From Candidatus Woesearchaeota archaeon CG08_land_8_20_14_0_20_47_9 (GTDB lineage Archaea > Nanobdellota > Nanobdellia > Woesearchaeales > CG1-02-47-18): DNA of 7,464 nt. Below the pieces are notes generated by a model. The model ran no database searches and was not told the DNA's origin. It saw only the letters and a list, made by a program, of their open reading frames with translations. Below are positions 1 through 5,140 of this stretch, piece by piece. The stretch is taken from positions 1 through 7,464 of the forward strand of contig PEYS01000229.1 of NCBI GenBank assembly GCA_002763335.1, given 5' to 3'. How positions within the stretch are numbered: position 1 is the stretch's first letter; every line of letters begins with the position of its first letter. A program made the position numbers and the translations under genes.

Positions 1-485
1 GGGTTATTGCAAGCCGAGGCCATAAGCTCGTAACAGGAGGCTGTGCTGGCATACCATATGAAGCAATCAAAGGGGCAAAGGAGCTTAATGGAAAGACTGT
101 TGGCTTTTCTCCAGGCATTGATTTAAAGGATCATGCTGAGAGGTTTGGCTGCCCTACTGAGGGCTTTGACAGGCTTGTTTTTATTCCCTCATCATATGAG
201 CATGCAGATAATAAGCTAGCTTGTTTGAAATACAGGAATCTTTCATCTGTCTTATACGCAGATGCTGCCGTTATTATTAGCGGCAGGTGCGGGACATTAA
301 ACGAGTTCACACTCTGCTATGACATGGGCAAGATTATTGGTGTTCTTAAAGGGACAGGCGGTGTTACAGGCTTTATTCCTGGCCTCGTAAAGGCATTCAA
401 TAAGCCGACTGGGGCGAGGATTGTTTATGAAGAGGAGCCAAGAAGGCTTATAGAGAAGATTCAAGAGATGAGCAAGACTGGTTGA
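1..485 (+). CDS. LOG/SLOG-type Rossmann nucleotide-binding protein, 5'-truncated
   Basis: The frame is open from base 3 to the TGA at 483-485, so the gene begins before the window; an internal TTG at 225 is not a credible start because family sequence continues upstream of it. The visible 160 residues start inside the Rossmann fold with VTGGCAGIPYEAIKGAKE, the glycine-rich nucleotide-binding turn followed by a helix, then GKTVGFSPG, and later AAVIISGRCGTLNEFTLCYD, which takes the place of the PGGxGTxxE motif of LOG (lonely guy) phosphoribohydrolases. This matches the SLOG/TIGR00725-like superfamily of cytosolic nucleotide-binding proteins. True LOG enzymes cleave ribose 5-phosphate from nucleotide monophosphates, but the PGG to SGR change makes that activity uncertain, so only the fold and a nucleotide ligand are supported. 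It is convergent with the HEPN/MNT operon. Its last codons (SKTG, stop) overlap a CAAGACTGG repeat. Confidence 0.85.
   Translation, partial: VIASRGHKLVTGGCAGIPYEAIKGAKELNGKTVGFSPGIDLKDHAERFGCPTEGFDRLVFIPSSYEHADNKLACLKYRNLSSVLYADAAVIISGRCGTLNEFTLCYDMGKIIGVLKGTGGVTGFIPGLVKAFNKPTGARIVYEEEPRRLIEKIQEMSKTG
473..481. repeat. CAAGACTGG repeat copy 1, at the 3' end of the LOG-type gene
   Basis: This nonamer codes part of the last residues of the LOG-type protein, just before its stop. Identical copies lie at 659-667, 1887-1895 and 7290-7298. Confidence 0.6.
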
Positions 486-520
486 GTTTAGTGTTCTATA
501 TTCTTAACCGTCAATTGCTG

Positions 521-526
521 TTTTTT
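521..526 (+). terminator. Possible T-tract terminator of the LOG-type gene
   Basis: A run of six T lies 36 nt after the stop of the plus-strand gene, followed by a GC-rich hairpin. Archaeal transcription commonly ends in T tracts without a preceding hairpin, so this is a plausible but weak terminator call. Confidence 0.35.
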
Positions 527-530
527 GCCT

Positions 531-576
531 TGCCCCGCCCAGGGCGAGCTGGCTTCCGCCCTGTCCTCCCCCGCCT
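531..576. other. GC-rich island with hairpin in the convergent intergenic region
   Basis: 36 of 46 bases are G or C, far above the surroundings. It contains a 7-bp perfect inverted repeat, CAGGGCG at 540-546 and CGCCCTG at 557-563, around a 10-nt loop, and a direct repeat CCCCGCC at 533-539 and 570-576. No open frame or tRNA shape was recognised. It could be a structured RNA, part of a bidirectional terminator, or the remnant of an inserted element. Confidence 0.5.
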
Positions 577-586
577 AAAGCAGATT

Positions 587-667
587 CCAGTTTTCAGTTA
601 TCAGTTTTGAGAGAACACGCCCTGAAAACTGAGAACTCAGAAGTGAAAACTCAAGGCTCAAGACTGG
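587..667. repeat. Inverted element built of degenerate 7-bp repeats
   Basis: The left arm 590-610 reads GTTTTCA GTTATCA GTTTTGA. The right arm 623-664 is six units of the complementary heptad: TGAAAAC, TGAGAAC, TCAGAAG, TGAAAAC, TCAAGGC, TCAAGAC. The arms are separated by 12 nt. A perfect 10-bp inverted repeat, CAGTTTTCAG 588-597 with CTGAAAACTG 622-631, falls inside. The outer ends also match as imperfect terminal inverted repeats, CCAGTTTTCAG against the complement of CTCAAGACTGG (9 of 11). The right end overlaps the last codons and stop of the HEPN gene. It resembles short heptameric repeats of some bacterial genomes, but its family is unknown. Confidence 0.7.
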
Positions 668-1095
668 TCTCTCGTGTCTATTATCTTCTCAACAGCCCTG
701 ATAAAATCCACTGCAATCCTGACTGAATCCTCTGCTTCAGATTGGGTAACCTCTGGCTTTTCCAGGCCATAGCTGATCTCATGCCTTTCCAGCCTTAAAA
801 CATTTAATTCATTGATAAACCGCCTTTCAAGCTTATCTGAATACTCTTCTTTCACATACAGGAATAACCCATAATGACTCTTCTCTATAACACCATCCTT
901 GAATAGCAGAGCCCTTGCAGCATAAAACATTGCTGAATAGGAGTTGGTTATTGTCTCTTCAAAGATTTTTAGATTAAAAAGCCTCTTCGCAAGGTTTAAC
1001 TTATACTTAGCCACATCAATTGATCTCTTTGATTTACCAATATCAGGAGTTTCCTTTTTTAACAGTCCTTTTTCAAAGCAGTCTTTCACATCCAT
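658..1095 (-). CDS. HEPN-domain protein, probable RNase toxin of an MNT-HEPN pair
   Basis: 145 residues, all helical in appearance. The core SYSAMFYAARALLF (about 52-65) is the signature of the PF05168/UPF0332 group of HEPN proteins (A-Y/F-A-x-F-x-A-A-x-A-L-L), and R-L-E-R-H-E-I-S-Y (101-109) sits where HEPN RNases carry the Rx4-6H or R..ADY motif. Here R101 and H105 are only three residues apart, so the ribonuclease motif is not canonical; Y109 is a possible AMPylation target by analogy with HepT. Known pairs work as toxin (HEPN RNase) and antitoxin (MNT). The ATG follows the upstream nucleotidyltransferase stop by 11 nt and has a good archaeal ribosome site, AGGTGG, so the two are one operon with MNT first. 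The final residues DQS and the stop lie in the CAAGACTGG repeat. Family is clear; toxicity is inferred. Confidence 0.9.
   Translation of the reverse strand: MDVKDCFEKGLLKKETPDIGKSKRSIDVAKYKLNLAKRLFNLKIFEETITNSYSAMFYAARALLFKDGVIEKSHYGLFLYVKEEYSDKLERRFINELNVLRLERHEISYGLEKPEVTQSEAEDSVRIAVDFIRAVEKIIDTRDQS
659..667. repeat. CAAGACTGG repeat copy 2, at the 3' end of the HEPN gene
   Basis: This is the right-hand end of the heptad element 587-667. Read on the minus strand it supplies the last sense codons of HEPN and part of its stop. Confidence 0.6.
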
Positions 1096-1099
1096 TATC

Positions 1100-1105
1100 C
1101 CACCT
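1100..1105 (-). promoter_or_regulatory. Ribosome binding site of the HEPN gene
   Basis: On the minus strand AGGTGG stands 4 nt before the ATG at 1095. It matches the archaeal anti-Shine-Dalgarno sequence and fits an internal operon gene, in contrast to the leaderless first gene. Confidence 0.7.
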
Positions 1106-1106
1106 G

Positions 1107-1655
1107 CTACTTCACAACAGGCATCTCTCCAAAGAGAGGCAGACCTTCAATAATAACCCTATCATAAAACAGCTTGTCTGTCTCAGCCTTTCTCCTCCAC
1201 TCTGAATGCAAGTATTTTATTATTGAAAGCTCTCTCTTGATCATTTTTTCAGCATTTAAAGGTTTGAGCTTGATCTCCTTATGAGATATAACTAAAATAT
1301 CAATATCACTCTTCGGTGTATCCCTCCCTGTTGCAACTGAGCCAAACAAAACAATTGAGGTTATCTCTGGAAATCTTTTTATTAATTCCTCAACCAAGAC
1401 AGATTCATTTATTTCTGCAATTGAGGCAGCAACCTTGATCTGTCTGGTTAATATATTATCTTCATTGAGCTTATACTGGTAGAGTCTTCCGAATACCTCC
1501 CTTGTAACAACCTTTTTTTCAAGCAAGTAATCAAGACATCTCTTTGATGTTGCAACTCCAATCCTTGCCTTTCTTGCCAATGACCTTACTGATTCTTTAC
1601 CGCTGCTGTTTCTTAAACACTCAAATACCTTGAATAGTGCGTATTTTCGTATCAT
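1107..1655 (-). CDS. Winged-helix MNT-type nucleotidyltransferase, probable antitoxin and autorepressor
   Basis: 182 residues. Residues 1-65 look like a winged helix-turn-helix: VRSLARKARIGVATSKRCLDYLLEKK (23-48) fits helix-turn-recognition helix and YQYKLNE the wing. Residues about 85-180 form a minimal nucleotidyltransferase domain with LFGSVATG (103-110) and S116-D-I-D119, the GS...DxD motif that binds nucleotide and metal; the third carboxylate is not obvious (E142 is a candidate). In MntA-HepT pairs this enzyme AMPylates the HEPN toxin and inactivates it; here that role is inferred from the adjacent HEPN gene downstream. The ATG at 1655 has no ribosome site, but a TATA box lies about 30 nt upstream, so the mRNA is probably leaderless. 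Palindromes in the promoter suggest autoregulation by the fused wHTH. Confidence 0.92.
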   Translation of the reverse strand: MIRKYALFKVFECLRNSSGKESVRSLARKARIGVATSKRCLDYLLEKKVVTREVFGRLYQYKLNEDNILTRQIKVAASIAEINESVLVEELIKRFPEITSIVLFGSVATGRDTPKSDIDILVISHKEIKLKPLNAEKMIKRELSIIKYLHSEWRRKAETDKLFYDRVIIEGLPLFGEMPVVK

Positions 1656-1665
1656 TCTGTTAATA

Positions 1666-1677
1666 GAACATATGTTC
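1666..1677. promoter_or_regulatory. Perfect 12-bp palindrome, probable operator 1 of the MNT-HEPN operon
   Basis: GAACATATGTTC is a perfect palindrome lying between the TATA box (1680-1689) and the start codon at 1655, where a bound protein would block transcription initiation. The fused wHTH of the first gene is the likely ligand. Binding is inferred. Confidence 0.65.
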
Positions 1678-1679
1678 CT

Positions 1680-1689
1680 TTAAATATCT
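1680..1689 (-). promoter_or_regulatory. TATA box of the MNT-HEPN operon
   Basis: The minus strand reads AGATATTTAA, centred about 30 nt upstream of the ATG at 1655. That spacing puts transcription start at or within a few bases of the start codon, and no Shine-Dalgarno site is present. Confidence 0.65.
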
Positions 1690-1702
1690 TTTGTTGCTTA
1701 AA

Positions 1703-1727
1703 TGTTCGATTATTGGAACAAATGTTC
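1703..1727. promoter_or_regulatory. Upstream GAACA/TGTTC operator cluster of the MNT-HEPN operon
   Basis: TGTTC at 1703-1707 is followed by the near-palindrome GAACAAATGTTC at 1716-1727, which shares 10 of 12 bases with operator 1 and lies exactly 50 bp from it. AAATGTTC is repeated directly at 1700-1707 and 1720-1727, 20 bp apart. All lie upstream of the TATA box. Confidence 0.6.
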
Positions 1728-1734
1728 TTTTTAT

Positions 1735-1751
1735 GAAACACTAGTTGTTTC
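1735..1751. repeat. Inverted repeat GAAACA-N5-TGTTTC
   Basis: A 6-bp perfect inverted repeat with a 5-nt spacer, upstream of the operator cluster. It resembles the GAACA half-sites with one extra A, so it may be a variant site or a small hairpin. Confidence 0.45.
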
Positions 1752-1783
1752 TGGCTTTTTCCTAATTTTGATTCTCAAGTAGT

Positions 1784-1814
1784 GTGAAACTCTTATTCAA
1801 TTTAACTGTTTCAC
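1784..1814. repeat. Inverted repeat GTGAAAC-N17-GTTTCAC downstream of the helicase gene
   Basis: Perfect 7-bp arms (1784-1790 and 1808-1814) separated by 17 nt, about 95 nt after the helicase stop. It could be a stem-loop in the 3' end of the helicase transcript or an additional protein site. No T tract in the minus-strand direction supports a terminator. Confidence 0.4.
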
Positions 1815-1871
1815 CCATTTTTTCGGAAATCTTCCGGACTTGTGATGTTACCCCTGCCCAATCTCATTAAC

Positions 1872-1913
1872 TCAAAACGCCTGTCTCAAGACTGGGGAAT
1901 CATGACTCAAATC
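1872..1913. repeat. Degenerate heptad tract with CAAGACTGG copy 3 at the helicase 3' end
   Basis: Read in steps of seven: TCAAAAC, GCCTGTC, TCAAGAC, TGGGGAA, TCATGAC, TCAAATC. Four of six units fit the TCAAAAC-like heptad of the element at 587-667 in the same register, and CAAGACTGG occupies 1887-1895. The complement of the last unit contains the helicase stop codon (1907-1909). Confidence 0.5.
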
Positions 1914-4900
1914 TGTTCCCTTACCTCCCTCAAGGCAACATCCAAAAACTCGGCAAGCTCCTTAGGACACTTATTCTTTATTCTGTCAATGTCCTTTTCA
2001 AGCCTTTCAACCACATCCTCGCGCAGATCATCACGCTCGCCATCAATCATCTTACCAAGCTCTTCCTTAACGTACATCGGCACTCGTTTAAGGTTTGCAG
2101 CCTGCATCTTTAGTAGTTCGATCCTTGCATTACGCTTAGCAATGCGTTCCTTCTCGCCTTTTTCCCATTCCTTCTCATAATCAAATATCTCCCTTGCTTT
2201 CCTGGTTCTGGAGAATGCCTCTATTGCCCTCTCACTGCTTTCAGGACTCCTGTTTTTAAGGGCAATCCTTGCAAGCACCATCTGATGCATTCTCTTAAGG
2301 AATTCGATCTTATCATCCATCTTCATAATATCTGTTATGCCCTGAAGGGCGATGTTGAATGCAAAGGGTGAGGGCAGCCTTGTTGAGATATACTTCAGTC
2401 TAACATCGCGCTTCTCAATCATCTCAAGTATCTGCCTCGCATTGTTTATGTCCATTAGGTCCTCAAGAACCTCTCTACGGGCCTCCTTTAGGATAGGGAA
2501 ATCATTAGAGATTCGCTTTACAGCATTCATCAGTATTGCTGATGATACCTGCTGCCTGCCGACACGCTGCTCCCTGCCCTTGTAGCTGCGTAGAATCATA
2601 AGGGCACGAGCAGCGCAGTGCCTGAACCTTCGCTTCAGAACCTCGCTGTGGTCAAGCGCAATCTTTAACAGTGTGTCGAGCTTATCAGCCTTCAACAGCT
2701 CCATGGCCTTCTTAACCTCAAACGGTTTATTGCAGCTCAGCATAAAACCATTATCATTAATTGCAATCTCAACATCGCGGTGCTGACTCCTGGCTATTGC
2801 AAAGGCGACAGCCCTTGAGAGTGCATCATTAGCCCTTCTGCCAATAAGAGAGTGGACTACTACATGGGAGGTCTTGCCCTCCTTATACGTCTCCACAATG
2901 ATCTTTTTGTCATGCGGTATCTCAGCAAACTCGTACTGCTCCCTAAAGTATTCGAAGATGGAGTTTGCAGACTTTGCATCAACATAGAGGTAGCTGTTAA
3001 TAAAATCAATAATCTCTTCTCTGCTTACATTGAAACTAAACTTCTCCTCCATTAAACGTCTGAATCTGCCTATCTCAAGTGCAAGGTCAAAGCTCAGTGG
3101 GAGCATCTCAGAGAACCATGATGGAATTGTAGGCGGCTTATACACAGAAGCACTTACATAAGCCACCATGCCCTTGGCGTAGAGAAACTCGTACTTCTCA
3201 CCCCCAAGGACAAAGACATCACCACGTTTAAGACGCTCGAGGAATGCCTCGTCAATCCTTCCAATCACATGGTCACTAACCTTGACTGTTACAAATGTCT
3301 CATCAGGTATCGTGCCAATATTGGTCATATATATTACCCTTGCCATCTTGCCCCTGCGCCCAATCATACCCGCTTCTTTGTCATACCAGATTTTGGCATA
3401 GATATGCCTATCCTCAAGCGATGTATAGTAGCCTCCAAGGTACTCAATTACGCTGATGAAATCCCCCCACTCAAGGTTACGGTAGCAGTAGCTCCTCTTT
3501 ACAATATCAAACAGCTCCTTTACAGCAATCTTCTCCATTATCGCAATCCCGAATACCTGCTGGGCCAACACGTCAAGACAGTTCCTGGGTATGTGAATAC
3601 GATCAATCTTCTTCTCTATAGCTGATTTGAGCAGGACACCGCACTCAACAAGGTCATCCCTGTCAAGAACGATAATCCTGCCCTTAGATGTCTGGTGCAG
3701 CCTGTGACCTGAACGCCCTATCCTTTGAAGGGCCCTTGCAACAGACTTTGGGGAGCTAAGGAGTATGACAAGATCAATATAACCAATATCAATGCCTAAC
3801 TCAAGGCTTGTGCTTGAGACGCAGACCTTTAACTTGCCATCCCTTAAGGCCTTCTCGATCCTATACCTATGCTCCCTGCTCAGGCTTCCGTGATGTGCGC
3901 CTATAAGGGCCTGCTTAACAACTGCTTTCTCTGCCTCAAGGTTGCGCTTGGCCTTTCGCCTAGCCTCCTCAACCGCTTTCCTTACCTCCTCAACCTCCTC
4001 ACTAATATCAGCCTCTGTATCCTCATCAGCAGTCGCAATATACTGGCCTGGAAACCTTGTCTTAAGATGGTCAACTACGCGCTCTGTTGCAGACCTCGTG
4101 TTAGTGAAGATAAGCGTAGTCTTATGATCCTGTATAAGCTGGTTTATAAGTTCGTAGAGCGAGCTTGATATTGACTCGTAGTCAACCTCAATCAGGTTGT
4201 CGCTGGGGCTTAGAACCTTTAAGTCCATGCCCTTCAGAAACTGGACGTCAACAACCTTGCAATGCCTCTCAGTTCCTTCTTCGTAGCCTACAAGGTAGCG
4301 TGCAATCCCCTCGATCGGGGCGACAGTTGCGCTCAGACCAATGCGGCAGATATAGCTGGACAAGCGCTGTAAACGTTCAAGGCTTAAAGAGAGGTGCACC
4401 CCGCGCTTGTTCTCAGCAAGGGCATGAATCTCATCAACAATAACCCACTCGACGCCAGTAAGCAGATCAGCAAACCTGCTTGATGTCAGGACAATGCCCA
4501 ATGACTCTGGTGTTGTTATCAGAATGTGTGGAGGCTTTTTTAGCATCCTTGACTTCTCACTTGCAGGGGTGTCGCCTGTCCTTACAGCAATCCTTATGCC
4601 GAGCTCCTTTCCTGCAATTTTCTCCATCTCTGCTAATGGCTCCTTAAGGTTCTTCTCAATGTCATTTGAGAGGGCCTTTAATGGCGAGATGTAAGCACAG
4701 TAAATCTTATCAGCAAGGATGCCCTTCTCTGCAGAGTCAACAAGCTCGTTTAGTATGGAGAGAAAGGCAGTAAGGGTCTTTGTCGCCCCAGTAGGGGCAC
4801 TTACAAGGATGTTGTTTCTCGAATGAATCTCCATGACCCCTGCAAGCTGGGGCAGGCTGAACTCCTTAAACCTGGAGAAGAACCACTCCCTAACTATAGG

Positions 4901-4957
4901 ATGGAGTATGTTAAGCAGGTCATCTCCTGTGTTCAGCCCCCTCTTGAAGCTTATCAT
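1907..4957 (-). CDS. lhr: Lhr-family superfamily 2 ATP-dependent helicase
   Basis: 1016 residues from the ATG at 4957. Lhr helicases are 3'-5' ATP-dependent DNA translocases linked to repair. Motifs in order: Q-like FSLPQ (34-38); Walker A APTGATKT (54-61), where GKT has become TKT; ISPLKAL (90-96); TTPESL (148-153); DEIH (175-178); SAT (209-211); FTNTR (284-288); AHHGSLSR (354-361); SSTSLELGID (381-390); QRIGRSGHR (411-419). A winged-helix and beta-barrel region follows, with SWFSEMLPLS (613-622) carrying the Lhr tryptophan, then a DEAD/H-associated domain (about 698-741). Oddities are a charged insertion at 303-347 and a lysine/glutamate-rich tail from about 912. I chose this start because a TATA box sits 30 nt upstream; a GTG at 5014 would add 19 residues but lies upstream of that TATA box. 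Confidence 0.95.
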   Translation of the reverse strand: MISFKRGLNTGDDLLNILHPIVREWFFSRFKEFSLPQLAGVMEIHSRNNILVSAPTGATKTLTAFLSILNELVDSAEKGILADKIYCAYISPLKALSNDIEKNLKEPLAEMEKIAGKELGIRIAVRTGDTPASEKSRMLKKPPHILITTPESLGIVLTSSRFADLLTGVEWVIVDEIHALAENKRGVHLSLSLERLQRLSSYICRIGLSATVAPIEGIARYLVGYEEGTERHCKVVDVQFLKGMDLKVLSPSDNLIEVDYESISSSLYELINQLIQDHKTTLIFTNTRSATERVVDHLKTRFPGQYIATADEDTEADISEEVEEVRKAVEEARRKAKRNLEAEKAVVKQALIGAHHGSLSREHRYRIEKALRDGKLKVCVSSTSLELGIDIGYIDLVILLSSPKSVARALQRIGRSGHRLHQTSKGRIIVLDRDDLVECGVLLKSAIEKKIDRIHIPRNCLDVLAQQVFGIAIMEKIAVKELFDIVKRSYCYRNLEWGDFISVIEYLGGYYTSLEDRHIYAKIWYDKEAGMIGRRGKMARVIYMTNIGTIPDETFVTVKVSDHVIGRIDEAFLERLKRGDVFVLGGEKYEFLYAKGMVAYVSASVYKPPTIPSWFSEMLPLSFDLALEIGRFRRLMEEKFSFNVSREEIIDFINSYLYVDAKSANSIFEYFREQYEFAEIPHDKKIIVETYKEGKTSHVVVHSLIGRRANDALSRAVAFAIARSQHRDVEIAINDNGFMLSCNKPFEVKKAMELLKADKLDTLLKIALDHSEVLKRRFRHCAARALMILRSYKGREQRVGRQQVSSAILMNAVKRISNDFPILKEARREVLEDLMDINNARQILEMIEKRDVRLKYISTRLPSPFAFNIALQGITDIMKMDDKIEFLKRMHQMVLARIALKNRSPESSERAIEAFSRTRKAREIFDYEKEWEKGEKERIAKRNARIELLKMQAANLKRVPMYVKEELGKMIDGERDDLREDVVERLEKDIDRIKNKCPKELAEFLDVALREVREQI

Positions 4958-4982
4958 GACAATAAACTGGGGAAACAGGGGT

Positions 4983-4990
4983 TTTAAATA
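4983..4990 (-). promoter_or_regulatory. TATA box of lhr
   Basis: The minus strand reads TATTTAAA about 30 nt before the ATG at 4957. No ribosome site precedes that ATG, so the transcript is probably leaderless, and the GTG and ATG codons farther upstream (5014, 5005) would be outside it. Confidence 0.6.
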
Positions 4991-5072
4991 GGTTTGCAGA
5001 GGCATGGTGGTCACGGGCTTTTGACACCAACAACCATCTCACCTCTGTTCTTTTGCTGTTTTTTTCGTAAAC

Positions 5073-5080
5073 TATAAAAG
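5073..5080 (+). promoter_or_regulatory. TATA box of the lipoprotein gene
   Basis: TATAAAAG, preceded by A-rich GTAAAC that may act as a BRE and by a T7 run at 5059-5065. Transcription would start near 5102, giving a leader of about 40 nt that holds the ribosome binding site. Confidence 0.6.
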
Positions 5081-5127
5081 GAAGCAGTGCAATAAGACAC
5101 AATCAGGCATATCCAAACAACACAAAG

Positions 5128-5135
5128 AAGGTGAT
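5128..5135 (+). promoter_or_regulatory. Ribosome binding site that fixes the TTG start of the lipoprotein gene
   Basis: AAGGTGAT matches the archaeal anti-Shine-Dalgarno complement and stands 5 nt before the TTG at 5141. The next in-frame ATG at 5159 would be 23 nt away and would shorten the positively charged start of the signal peptide. Confidence 0.75.
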
Positions 5136-5140
5136 ATAAA

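Noticed and set aside
587..667. CRISPR array
   Set aside because: The units are 7 bp and contiguous, with no unique spacers, and no cas genes are present.
1784..1814. Intrinsic terminator of lhr
   Set aside because: The loop is long, the stem has only 7 pairs with weak GC content, and no U tract follows in the minus-strand direction.
1842..2180. 112-residue plus-strand open frame
   Set aside because: Antisense to the helicase C-terminus, low-complexity serine-rich translation typical of a shadow of Lys/Glu-rich coding sequence.
3269..3625. 118-residue plus-strand open frame
   Set aside because: Fully antisense to conserved helicase sequence, no ribosome site or recognisable domain.
4958..5014. 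GTG start of Lhr at 5014, adding 19 residues
   Set aside because: It lies upstream of the only good TATA box (4983-4990) and has no ribosome site. The ATG at 4957 is about 30 nt from that TATA box and starts closer to the usual Lhr N-terminus.
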